DNA of 16,937 nucleotides from NCBI GenBank assembly GCA_937975765.1, contig CALJUR010000022.1, positions 1 to 16,937 of the forward strand, given 5' to 3'. Every line of letters begins with the position of its first letter. The first letter of the stretch is position 1. Both the position numbers and the translations under genes were made by a program. Shown in pieces: positions 8,117 through 16,207 of this stretch. The notes under the pieces were generated by a model, which had not been told where the DNA came from, did no database searches, and saw nothing but the letters and a program-made list of their open reading frames with translations. Source of the stretch: an uncultured Myxococcales bacterium. Its GTDB lineage: Bacteria > Myxococcota_A > UBA9042 > DTJE01.

Positions 8117-11100
8117 ATGGCCCGCCTGGCGCGTTTCGCGGTTGCAATCTTCCTGCTGGCCGCGCTGGCCCTGCCCGGGTGCGAGGGCGGCGGCCTGATC
8201 ACCCGGCCCGACGTCACCGCCGACGTCCCGTCGGAAACGTCCCCGCAGGACGTGGAGGCCGACGACCCCGGGACGGCCGTCGACCGCATCGAGGAGACTG
8301 CCCCGGCCGACGTGCCGACCGAGGAGGTCCAGCCCGCGGACGTGCCGGCCGAAGTGCCCGCGGAACTACCCGCGGACGTCCCGGCCGAGGCCGAGTTGTG
8401 CCCCCCGGGGGCGTGCGATGACGGCAACGCCTGCACCGTCGACCAGTGCAACCCGGCCGACGGGGCGTGCACGCACCCGAACGAGGCCGACGGCACGCCG
8501 TGCGACGACGGGAACCCGGGCACCGTGCAGGACACCTGCCAGAAGGGCACGTGCACGCCCGGCATCGCGGTCGCGCCGACGCCGTGCCGCGTCACGTCCC
8601 TCTCGCTGCTGTCGCCGACCGTGGAATTCGGCTTCCCCGGCGACACCCCGGAGGTCATCAACGACGCGATCGGCGCCTACCTCACGGCCCTGCTGTCCAC
8701 CCTGGAACAGGGCGGCGCGGTGGGCCTGTTCGACCCGCTGGTCGTCGGGGCCCTGGGCGCGACGGTGCGGTTCGGCGAAGGGCTCTGCGTCACCGACGCC
8801 CAGGGCGCGACCTCCTGCAACCTGCTGCCCGGCGGCCACTCCGCGTCGTTCGCCTCGGTGGCCTACGAGACGGGCAAGGCCTGCCAGGGCGCGGGCTTCA
8901 CGGCCCAGCCGCCCTGCTTCCTCACCGGCACCGACTCGTTCGACATGCACGCCCTGCTGCCCGGGTTCTTCCCGGCCGGGGTCGACCCCGTGATGGCCTC
9001 CAGCGGTGGAACGTTCGACGCGCTTCCCCCGGCCTCGGTCCCGGGCGGCTTCCTGGCCGGGTTCGTACCGAAGTCCGTGGGACTGGCCGCGGTCGGCAAC
9101 CGCACCGTGAACCTGTCGGGGCAGGACGTGACGCTGGCCTCGATCCTCCTGACCGTGCCCACGACCACGAACGATTCCGGGGTGGAAGGCTGGCAGGTCC
9201 TGGCGGGCTTCACCGCCGAGTGCAAGCCCCTGCTGGACCTGGCCTCCGACTGCAACGGCATCCCCGGCCGGTGCGACGACGGCATCCCCTGCACGATCGA
9301 CTCGTGCCTGTCCTGGACCGAGTGCCGGCACACGCTGGCCCCCGGGACCTGCCTGGTGGACGGCGCCTGTTTCGACGACGGCCAGGCCGACCCCGCCGCG
9401 CCGTGCCGTTCCTGCCAGAGCGTGCTGGCCGTGGACCGCTTCCTGCCCGACGACACCCTCGCCTGCGACGACGGCGACGCCTGCACCCTGGAAGACCGCT
9501 GCCACGACGGCGCCTGCGTCGGAACGCCGCTGTTCTGCGACGACGGCATGCCCTGCACGCTGGACACCTGCGACAGCGGCACCTGCCGGAACCTGCCCTG
9601 GACCGGAGCCTGCAACGACGGGAACCTGTGCACCCGCGACGACACCTGCGCCGGCGGCACCTGCGAGGGCGTGCCCGTCCCGTGCCTGGACGACAACGCC
9701 TGCACGGACGACTCGTGCGACCCGTCCGTCGGTTGCGTGTTCGCGCCGAACGCCGACCCGTGCGACGACGACAACCTGTGCACCGTGGGCGACCACTGCG
9801 CGAACGGGGCCTGCGCGCCGGGCGAGGACCGGCTGGCGTGCGACGACGGCAACCCCTGCACCGACGACGGCTGCGTGCCGGCGAAGGGCTGCATGCACAT
9901 CCCGAACGTCGCGCCCTGCGACGACCACGACGCGTGCACGCTGGACGACACCTGCGGCGGGGGGACGTGCCAGCCCGGAAAACGCCCCCTGGCCTGCGAC
10001 GACGGCAACCTGTGCACCGACGACTCGTGCGACCCGGACACGGGCTGCGTCCACGCGGCCAACCTCGTCCCCTGCGACGACGGCAACGCGTGCACCGTGG
10101 GCGACACCTGCGGCGACAAGGCCTGCCTCCCCGGCGCCGGCGCTCCCGACTGCGACGACGGCAACCCCTGCACCGACGACTCGTGCGACCCCGCGACCGG
10201 CTGCCTGCACGCGGCGAACACTGCGCCGTGCGACGACGGCGACCCCTGCCGGCTGGACGACGCGTGCCGCGACACGATCTGCACGCCCGGCCCGACCGTG
10301 CTGGACTGCGACGACCACAACCTCTGCACGGACGAGACGTGCGTCGAACGCGTGGGCTGCGTGACCACCTTCAACACGCAGCCCTGCGACGACGGGGACC
10401 CCTGCCTGTCCGGGGACGTCTGCGCGGGCGGCGCCTGCACGGCCGGCGCCATCGCGCTGGAGTGCGACGACGGCAACTTCTGCACCGACGACGCCTGCAC
10501 GCCGTTCACGGGCTGCACCTACGCGAACAACACCCTGCCGTGCGACGACCAGTCGGCCTGCACGCTGAACGACACGTGCGGCAACGGCACCTGCACCGGC
10601 GACAGCGTGTACTGCAACGACGGCCGCGTCTGCACGATCGATTCGTGCGACCCGGCGATCGGCTGCGTGTTCCAGCCCGACACCCTGAACCCCGACTGCC
10701 GGCCGGTCATCACCTTCACGTACCCGCCGCGCGCGGCCACGCTGGACGGCCCGCGGGACATCGCGATCACCGGCAGCGTGTACTCGATGGCCGGCATCGT
10801 GCCGTTCGTCACCCTCGGCTTCAACGGCGTGGACCACCTCGTGCCGGTGTCGCCCATCGACGGCACGTTCTCGCTGCCCGTGACGTCGCAGCAGGGCGTC
10901 AACGTCATCGTCAGCGACGCGGTGGACGAACTGGGCTTCGCCGACCACGGCGTGCGGACCTACGCGTACTCGACGCAGTGGTACCCGATCGACGCGGCCA
11001 ACCCCGATGCGTCCCGCGTGCCGGACGGCATGGGGCTGAACCTGGGCGCCGCCGTGTGGGACGACGGGGACCGCGCCGACACCGACAGCATCGCGGACGT

Positions 11101-12442
11101 GCTGGTCCTGTACCTGAAGACGATCGACCTGGGATCGATGATCGGCAGCGACCCCATCACCGGGCCGTCTCAGTACGGCTGCGGGTACAGCATCACCATC
11201 AACAGCGTCACCTTCGACCGCAACAACGTGGGGCTGTCGATCGTGCCGGTGAACGGGGGCCTGCGGCTGGAGGCGACGCTGAACAACGTCGTGGCCGCCT
11301 TCCACGCGGACATGCAGAACAAGCCGTTCTGCATCCTGTCGGACTTCGACGGCACCATCACGGTGCCGTGGGTCAAGGCCGTCACGACGGTGCTGATCTC
11401 GGTCGACCCGGGGACGGGCGAGCCCCTGGTGACGAACGGCGGCACCACCGTCACGATGGCCGACCCGGTGCTGAGCACGGACAACTGGCTGGTCAACCTG
11501 CTGAAGACCTTCTTCATCTCGTCCCTGAAGGACGCCCTGATCGACGCCTTCGAGGGCGCCATCGGCGACGTGATCGGCGACACGCTGGCCGGCGCGCTGA
11601 CGCAGTTGAATCTCCACCAGATCCTGACCGTCGGGCCGCTGCTGGAGGGGGGTGCCGCGGTCGATGTCACGCTGGACGCGAAACTGGGCAGCGTCGTCTT
11701 CGACCCGGCGGGCGGCTTGCTGGGCATGAAGACCACCGCGACCGCGCCCCGGGGCACGCCGCACTCGCCGCTGGGATCGATCGGGCGGGCGTCGTGCCTG
11801 TCCGGCGTGGCCGAACCCTTCGCGCTGCCGCGGGCCTACCCGCTGGAGGTGGCGCTGCACGACGACGTGCTGAACCAGGTCGTGTACGGCATCTACTGGG
11901 GCGGCGGGCTGGCCTTCCCGGTGGGCGCCGACATGGTGGGCGACCTGTCCCAGTACGGCGTCACGGACGTGAACCTGTTCGTGGACTTCCTGCTGCCGCC
12001 GATCCTGACCGCCTGCAACCCGGAAGCGCAGTTGAAGGCCCAGCTGGGCGACATCTCGATCGCGGGCAGCCTGAAGTTGTTCGGGTCCACCGTGAACGTC
12101 CAGATGTACGCGACCGCGCTGGCGGACGCCTCGGTCGGCGCCTCGGACGGCGAACTCAGCGTGGCCATCGGCCAGTTGACCTTCGCGGACATCGAGATCG
12201 AGAGCCTGACGGGCGGCCTGGCGGGCGGCGAGGACCTGCTGTCGGGCCTGGTCCGGAACACCCTGCTGCCCCAGTTGCTGGGCGGCTTCGCGGGCCAGAC
12301 GCTGGGGTCGTTCCCGCTGCCGTCGATCCCGCTGGACAGCCTGGGCGAGGGCATCCCGCCGGGGACCTCGATCTCCATCGACCTGCAGCAGGTCGTGCGG
12401 GTCTACGGGTACACCGTGGCCCAGGGGACCGTGAAGCAGTGA
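8117..12442 (+). CDS. Giant lipoprotein: CTDC cysteine repeats plus a BPI/TULIP-like C-terminal region
   Basis: This 1441-residue protein starts with a lipoprotein signal peptide (lipobox L-P-G-C, Cys22). An acidic/Ala/Pro linker with ADVPAEVP-type units reaches about residue 93, followed by two CDDGNxCT repeats. Residues about 155-385 are an unrecognised domain. Residues 386-858 hold 17 CTDC-type units (CDDGNPCTDDSCDPATGC) with one CLVDGAC...CRSC module inserted. An Ig-like sandwich follows (about 860-950). Residues about 955-1441 resemble two BPI/TULIP-type lipid-binding halves: an amphipathic strand region (GLRLEATLNNVVAAF), a helix stretch (WLVNLLKTFFISSLKDALID), then LHDDVLNQVVYGIYWGGG, LLPPIL and FPLPSIPLDSLG near the end. 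GGAG lies six bases before the ATG at 8117; I prefer this start to an upstream one at 8015 because it gives a proper signal peptide. The lipid-binding assignment is inference. Confidence 0.9.
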   Translation: MARLARFAVAIFLLAALALPGCEGGGLITRPDVTADVPSETSPQDVEADDPGTAVDRIEETAPADVPTEEVQPADVPAEVPAELPADVPAEAELCPPGACDDGNACTVDQCNPADGACTHPNEADGTPCDDGNPGTVQDTCQKGTCTPGIAVAPTPCRVTSLSLLSPTVEFGFPGDTPEVINDAIGAYLTALLSTLEQGGAVGLFDPLVVGALGATVRFGEGLCVTDAQGATSCNLLPGGHSASFASVAYETGKACQGAGFTAQPPCFLTGTDSFDMHALLPGFFPAGVDPVMASSGGTFDALPPASVPGGFLAGFVPKSVGLAAVGNRTVNLSGQDVTLASILLTVPTTTNDSGVEGWQVLAGFTAECKPLLDLASDCNGIPGRCDDGIPCTIDSCLSWTECRHTLAPGTCLVDGACFDDGQADPAAPCRSCQSVLAVDRFLPDDTLACDDGDACTLEDRCHDGACVGTPLFCDDGMPCTLDTCDSGTCRNLPWTGACNDGNLCTRDDTCAGGTCEGVPVPCLDDNACTDDSCDPSVGCVFAPNADPCDDDNLCTVGDHCANGACAPGEDRLACDDGNPCTDDGCVPAKGCMHIPNVAPCDDHDACTLDDTCGGGTCQPGKRPLACDDGNLCTDDSCDPDTGCVHAANLVPCDDGNACTVGDTCGDKACLPGAGAPDCDDGNPCTDDSCDPATGCLHAANTAPCDDGDPCRLDDACRDTICTPGPTVLDCDDHNLCTDETCVERVGCVTTFNTQPCDDGDPCLSGDVCAGGACTAGAIALECDDGNFCTDDACTPFTGCTYANNTLPCDDQSACTLNDTCGNGTCTGDSVYCNDGRVCTIDSCDPAIGCVFQPDTLNPDCRPVITFTYPPRAATLDGPRDIAITGSVYSMAGIVPFVTLGFNGVDHLVPVSPIDGTFSLPVTSQQGVNVIVSDAVDELGFADHGVRTYAYSTQWYPIDAANPDASRVPDGMGLNLGAAVWDDGDRADTDSIADVLVLYLKTIDLGSMIGSDPITGPSQYGCGYSITINSVTFDRNNVGLSIVPVNGGLRLEATLNNVVAAFHADMQNKPFCILSDFDGTITVPWVKAVTTVLISVDPGTGEPLVTNGGTTVTMADPVLSTDNWLVNLLKTFFISSLKDALIDAFEGAIGDVIGDTLAGALTQLNLHQILTVGPLLEGGAAVDVTLDAKLGSVVFDPAGGLLGMKTTATAPRGTPHSPLGSIGRASCLSGVAEPFALPRAYPLEVALHDDVLNQVVYGIYWGGGLAFPVGADMVGDLSQYGVTDVNLFVDFLLPPILTACNPEAQLKAQLGDISIAGSLKLFGSTVNVQMYATALADASVGASDGELSVAIGQLTFADIEIESLTGGLAGGEDLLSGLVRNTLLPQLLGGFAGQTLGSFPLPSIPLDSLGEGIPPGTSISIDLQQVVRVYGYTVAQGTVKQ
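9683..10540 (+). repeat. Eleven tandem 78-nt units encoding CTDC repeats
   Basis: Each unit begins with the TGC codon of the leading cysteine. The units start at 9683, 9761, 9839, 9917, 9995, 10073, 10151, 10229, 10307, 10385 and 10463, exactly 78 bases (26 residues) apart. Two unit types alternate. Type A reads like CDDGNPCTDDSCDPATGC and then an 8-residue tail often containing AN and ending in P. Type B reads like CDDGNACTVGDTC and then a PG-containing tail. The true period is therefore 156 bases. Units outside this block vary between 24 and 26 residues or more. Confidence 0.95.
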
Positions 12443-12489
12443 CGTCCGCGGCCCGCCGCCGGCGCGGGGGGCCTTCCAGGAGGAATGCG

Positions 12490-15072
12490 ATGCGCGCGAT
12501 CCGCCTCGTTCCGGCCGCACTGGCGGCCGTCCTGCTGTCCCTCGGCGCCTGCGGGGGCAGTTCCTCGAACCCGGATACCGGCACCCCCGATGTCGTGACC
12601 GACCTGCCCCCGGAGGCGGCGGTGCCCGACGCGGAGGTCGTCGAGGACACCGTGACCCGGGACGACCTGGGCACCGAGACGGCGACCGACCCGGGCCAGG
12701 ACCCGTCGGTCGATCCCGGCGAGGAGGTCGCGCTCGAACTGCCGGCCGACCCGGGCCAGGAGACCGCGCAGGACCCGGGCACGGAAACGGCCCCGGACCC
12801 GGGCGAGGACCCCGGCACGGACCCGGCGGCGGAGGAGGGGCCGGACGCGACGCCCGACACCGCGACCGACCCGGGATCGGCCTGCCCCGACGGCGCCGCC
12901 TGCGACGACGGCGACCCGTGCACCTACGGGGAGACCTGCCTGGACGAGGCGTGCCAGGGGGGGACGGCCTACTCGTGCGACGACGCCCGCGACTGCACGA
13001 AGGATTCCTGCGACGGCGCCGGGCACTGCCGGTACGAACTGCTGCCGGACACCTGCCTGATCCGGGGCATCTGCCGCGCCGCGAACCAGGCGGACCCCGA
13101 GAACGCCTGCCAGGCGTGCCGGCCGGGCATGTCCGTGGACCGTTGGTCCGCGGCCAACGAGACCGCCTCCTGCGACCCTTCGGGCGGGCTGGATGCCTGC
13201 CAGGTTGCGACCGAGGGCACCTGCCAGGCGGGCGTGTGCGTCCCCGTGGACCCGGCCGCCCGGGACTGCGACGATCACAATCCGTGCACCACCGACGGGT
13301 GCTCGCCGCTGGCCGGCTGCACGCACGTCCCGTTCTCGGGCGGGACCTGCCTTCAGGACGGCAACGCCTGCACGCCGGGCACGTGCGACCAGGGCGTCTG
13401 CGTGGAGCCGCCCGGCGTGTCCTGCGACGACGGCAACCCGTGCACGGCCGACACGTGCGACCCGGCCACGGGCTGCCACCACGAGACGCTGGACGCCGTG
13501 GTCTGCAGCGACGGCGACGCCTGCACCGACAACGACACCTGCGTGGCGGGCAACTGCACGGGGCGCGGGGTCAACTGTTCCGACGGCAACATCTGCACGC
13601 TGGACGGCTGCCACCCGGTCACGGGCTGCTTCCACGACCTGGAGGACAACACCTGCTGCCAGAACGGCGTGTCCATCTGCAACGACGACAACCCCTGCAC
13701 CGACGACGGCTGCGACCCGGTGACGCTGGCTTGCCTGAACGTGCCGAACGCCGCGGCGTGCAGCGACGACGACCCCTGCACGGTGGGCGACCAGTGCGGC
13801 GGCGGCCAGTGCCAGCCGGGCGCCGATACGCTGTCGTGCAACGACGGCAACGCGTGCACGGACGACGCGTGCGTGCCCGGCGAGGGCTGCACCCACGCCC
13901 CGAACGACGCGACCTGCGACGACCGGAACGCGTGCACGCTGGGCGACCACTGCAGCGCCGGGACGTGCGTGGCCGGGACCGGGACGCCAACGTGCGCCGA
14001 CGGCAACCCCTGCACCGACGACTTCTGCTTCCCGTCCAGCGGGTGCGCCTTCCTGGCGAACGTGGCCGCGTGCGACGACGGCGACCCCTGCACCGTGAAC
14101 GACCGGTGCAAGGACACGGCGTGCGCCGGCCGGGCGATGAACTGCAACGACGCCAACGAGTGCACGGCGGACTCGTGCGTGGACGGGACGTGCCAGTACC
14201 TGCCGCTGACCGGGACCGGGTGCAGCGACGGGTTGGCCTGCACCACGACGGACCACTGCGAGGCGGGTGCGTGCGTGGCGGACCTGGCCGAGTGCGCGTG
14301 CAAGCCGACCTTCTCGCCGGACATCACGAAACTGACGTCCCTGCAGGTGCCGGCGACGGGCTACCCGGGGGACGGGCTGGACCTGGACCACGACGCGGCG
14401 ACCTGCGCGCCGGCGGTGGACTGTTCGGACGGCATCGACAACTGCCTGGGGCCGGTGGCGTCGATGGGCAACTCGTCGCTGGCGGACACGGTGGCGGGGG
14501 GCGACCTGATCCTGCTGCTGCAGCACGAAAACCTGCGCCTGGACGGCACGCCGTACGGCCTGTCGGTGCTGATCGGCAAGGGGCTGGACCCGGCGAACGC
14601 GACGTGCGACTTCCAGGCGGCGACGTGCGACTACATCGTGAACGCGTCCAGCCTGGACCTGGACACGTGCCTGCCGGTCGTGGGCTTCACGAACGCGCGG
14701 ATCCTGGGCGGGCGGCTGACGGCGGGCGGCCAGGGGTCCACGTTCCCGTTCGACATGACGATCTCGGGCGGCATCGCGCTGCACGTGGACCTGCACATGG
14801 CGACGATCGACGCCGCGGTGACGGTCGGCGGCGGGACCCTCACGGCCCTGGACGGCTTCCTGGGCGGCGCCGTGCCGAAACAGCAGATCAAGGACGCGAT
14901 CCTGGCGCTGCCGGACACGGTGGAACTGCCGATGACCAAGGAGGATTTGATCGGGCTGCTGGACCTGCTGGTGGTGCCGGACATGGACATCGACGGCGAC
15001 GGCGTGTACGAGTCGGCCAGCATCAGCATCCGGGTCGCGGGCATTCCCGGTCACGTGACGGGGATCGAGTAG
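12490..15072 (+). CDS. Giant CTDC-repeat lipoprotein with an unrecognised C-terminal domain
   Basis: This 860-residue protein has a lipoprotein signal peptide with lipobox L-G-A-C (Cys21). Residues 22-135 form a long linker of DPG and TATDPG units. About 15 CTDC-type units occupy residues 138-604, again alternating between two types, with a CLIRGIC...CQAC module near the start like the one in the preceding gene. Residues about 605-860 form a domain I cannot name. It opens with YPGDGLDLDHDAATCAPA, contains GFLGGAVPK, and ends with DMDIDGDGVYES, an Asp-rich loop of the kind that often binds calcium. AGGAGGA (12478-12484) lies just before the ATG at 12490. The gene follows the first giant lipoprotein after 47 bases and is probably co-transcribed with it. 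The two share stalk architecture but not the C-terminal domain. A surface structural or adhesive role is inference. Confidence 0.9.
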   Translation: MRAIRLVPAALAAVLLSLGACGGSSSNPDTGTPDVVTDLPPEAAVPDAEVVEDTVTRDDLGTETATDPGQDPSVDPGEEVALELPADPGQETAQDPGTETAPDPGEDPGTDPAAEEGPDATPDTATDPGSACPDGAACDDGDPCTYGETCLDEACQGGTAYSCDDARDCTKDSCDGAGHCRYELLPDTCLIRGICRAANQADPENACQACRPGMSVDRWSAANETASCDPSGGLDACQVATEGTCQAGVCVPVDPAARDCDDHNPCTTDGCSPLAGCTHVPFSGGTCLQDGNACTPGTCDQGVCVEPPGVSCDDGNPCTADTCDPATGCHHETLDAVVCSDGDACTDNDTCVAGNCTGRGVNCSDGNICTLDGCHPVTGCFHDLEDNTCCQNGVSICNDDNPCTDDGCDPVTLACLNVPNAAACSDDDPCTVGDQCGGGQCQPGADTLSCNDGNACTDDACVPGEGCTHAPNDATCDDRNACTLGDHCSAGTCVAGTGTPTCADGNPCTDDFCFPSSGCAFLANVAACDDGDPCTVNDRCKDTACAGRAMNCNDANECTADSCVDGTCQYLPLTGTGCSDGLACTTTDHCEAGACVADLAECACKPTFSPDITKLTSLQVPATGYPGDGLDLDHDAATCAPAVDCSDGIDNCLGPVASMGNSSLADTVAGGDLILLLQHENLRLDGTPYGLSVLIGKGLDPANATCDFQAATCDYIVNASSLDLDTCLPVVGFTNARILGGRLTAGGQGSTFPFDMTISGGIALHVDLHMATIDAAVTVGGGTLTALDGFLGGAVPKQQIKDAILALPDTVELPMTKEDLIGLLDLLVVPDMDIDGDGVYESASISIRVAGIPGHVTGIE
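13759..14070 (+). repeat. Four tandem 78-nt CTDC units in the second giant lipoprotein gene
   Basis: Units starting at 13759, 13837, 13915 and 13993 are each exactly 78 bases, encoding B, A, B, A types of the same 26-residue cysteine repeat seen upstream. Flanking units are 24 or 27 residues long or carry insertions such as NTCCQNG, so this array is less regular than the one at 9683-10540. Confidence 0.9.
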
Positions 15073-15098
15073 GCGGGATCGCATCCCAGGAGGACGAC

Positions 15099-15818
15099 AT
15101 GGCCCTGATGTCCGTGCGGCGCGAAGGCAGTGTTGCCGTGATCACGCTGGAGAACGGGGAGAACCGGCACAACCCCGGGTTCATCCGGGAGTTCCTGGCC
15201 GCGATGGACGCGGTGGAGGCCGACACGGGGGCGTCGGCGGTCGTCGTCGCGTCGAACGACCCGAAGTCGTGGTCGCAGGGCATCGACCTGCAGTGGATCC
15301 TGGAATGCGTGCCGGACCCGGCGCGGCACGAGGAGATCCGGGAATTCCTGCGCGGGCTGAACGTGATGTTCGCGCGGGTGCTGACGTTCCCGATGCCGGT
15401 CATCGCGGCGATGGGCGGGCACGCGTTCGGGGACGGGGCGATCCTTTCGTGCTGCTGCGACTTCCGGTTCATGCGGGCGGACCGGGGGTTCTTCTGCTTC
15501 CCGGAAGTGGACCTGAACATCCCGTTCCTGCCGGGGATGATGGCGGTGGTGAAGCGGGTGGTGCCGGAACCGGCGTTCTCGAAGTGGGTGCTGGAGGGGC
15601 GCCGGGTGGGCGGGGCCGAGATGGTGGCCGCGGGCGTGGCGACGAAGGCGGTCGAGGGCGCCGAGGCGGTGCTGGCCGAGGCGATGGCGTACGGCGCGAC
15701 GTTCACCAAGGGCCGCAACGTCGTGGGCATCCTGAAGCGCCGCGCCAGCCAGCACATCCTGGACGTCTTCGAAAACGACGACCCGCCCGTCATCCAGGCC
15801 CTGCAACTGATGGTCTGA
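15099..15818 (+). CDS. Enoyl-CoA isomerase/hydratase family protein (crotonase fold)
   Basis: This 239-residue soluble protein has the crotonase fold. Oxyanion-hole elements are SQGIDL (residues 59-64) and GGHAFGDGA (106-114). The motif MRADRGFFCFPEVDLNIPF follows, with Glu136 as the likely catalytic acid/base. The layout most resembles delta3,delta2-enoyl-CoA isomerases of the eukaryotic peroxisomal type (their SEVDIGL corresponds to PEVDLNI) rather than hydratases with two catalytic glutamates. It would act on cytoplasmic acyl-CoAs in unsaturated fatty acid oxidation or a related step. AGGAGG at 15088-15093 supports the ATG at 15099; a second ATG at 15108 is less well placed. It follows the second giant lipoprotein by 26 bases, so it may be co-transcribed, though no functional link to surface lipoproteins is evident. 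The family is certain; the exact reaction is not. Confidence 0.9.
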   Translation: MALMSVRREGSVAVITLENGENRHNPGFIREFLAAMDAVEADTGASAVVVASNDPKSWSQGIDLQWILECVPDPARHEEIREFLRGLNVMFARVLTFPMPVIAAMGGHAFGDGAILSCCCDFRFMRADRGFFCFPEVDLNIPFLPGMMAVVKRVVPEPAFSKWVLEGRRVGGAEMVAAGVATKAVEGAEAVLAEAMAYGATFTKGRNVVGILKRRASQHILDVFENDDPPVIQALQLMV

Positions 15819-15871
15819 CCGCGTCTTTCCCTCCGTCTCTCACGATGAACGTTCGCGACTCGCTCGGCATG

Positions 15872-15900
15872 TAGGGCGGGGGCCCCGTCCCCCGCCTCCT
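15872..15900 (+). terminator. GC-rich hairpin repeat after the crotonase gene
   Basis: Arms GGCGGGGG (15875-15882) and CCCCCGCC (15889-15896) form an eight-base-pair stem with loop CCCCGT. The sequence is the second copy of the repeat found after uvrB (5819-5846), differing by one inserted C/G. It starts 54 bases after the crotonase stop. There is no T-tract, so a Rho-independent terminator is only possible, not shown. A 14-base fragment of the same repeat (AGGGCGGGGGCCCC) recurs at 16104-16117. Confidence 0.5.
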
Positions 15901-15933
15901 GGTGGCTGTCGCGATCGCTTAGGGGAAGGCCGG

Positions 15934-15992
15934 TCCCGGGGATGCCCCTCCGGGAACGGAGGCCGGCAGGGGCTCTGCCCCCACCGGCCTCC
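15934..15992. terminator. Two adjacent hairpins in the non-coding region after the operon
   Basis: The first hairpin is TCCCGG and CCGGGA (15934-15939, 15950-15955). The second is a long one: GGAGGCCGG (15958-15966) pairs with CCGGCCTCC (15984-15992), and inside it GGGGC pairs with GCCCC around TCT, with CA opposite CA as the only internal mismatch. The second hairpin is 35 bases and would be very stable. No gene lies between 15819 and 16207. These structures may terminate the rightward operon and the leftward coiled-coil gene, or be repeats. Confidence 0.5.
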
Positions 15993-16103
15993 TGCTGTCT
16001 CCGGCGCGGCCGGGTACTGGATTTCCCCCGCAAGGTGGCCGCGCCTCCGACGGCTCCCTCCGCGGCATCCCCGGACCCGGCCCGCGTTGCTGCGTTGGAA
16101 TGC

Positions 16104-16150
16104 AGGGCGGGGGCCCCTGTAATTCAGGGACAGTCACCATTATTGGTGAC
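16104..16150 (+). repeat. REP-like double hairpin, right copy
   Basis: CCCTG and CAGGG (16115-16119, 16125-16129) form one hairpin around TAATT. Three bases later GTCACC and GGTGAC (16133-16138, 16145-16150) form a second around ATTATT. The segment 16125-16144 is the exact inverted copy of 88-107. The left part, 16104-16117, is a fragment of the GC-rich hairpin repeat at 15872-15900, so two repeat types abut here. The element lies between the operon end and the coiled-coil gene's stop codon. Confidence 0.65.
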
Positions 16151-16207
16151 GTAACTCCACGGAATTATGTCGTACGAATGGAAGGCGGGAGAGGGCGGGC
16201 GAGGTTT

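Noticed and set aside
7830..8147. N-terminal extension of uvrB to 8147
   Set aside because: The frame is open, but the added 106 residues are unlike any UvrB, pass through the palindromic element and overlap the promoter and start of the divergent gene.
9683..10540. Regular repeats with even spacing, considered as a CRISPR array
   Set aside because: The period is 78 bases in frame, the units encode cysteine repeats throughout, and there are no unique spacers or cas genes.
8366..12520. Open frame of 1384 codons on the minus strand opposite the first giant lipoprotein
   Set aside because: Its repetitive VVAGQ/RVVRAGV-type sequence is the mirror of the CTDC codons. The plus-strand gene has a signal peptide, lipobox, ribosome binding site and conserved cysteine repeats.
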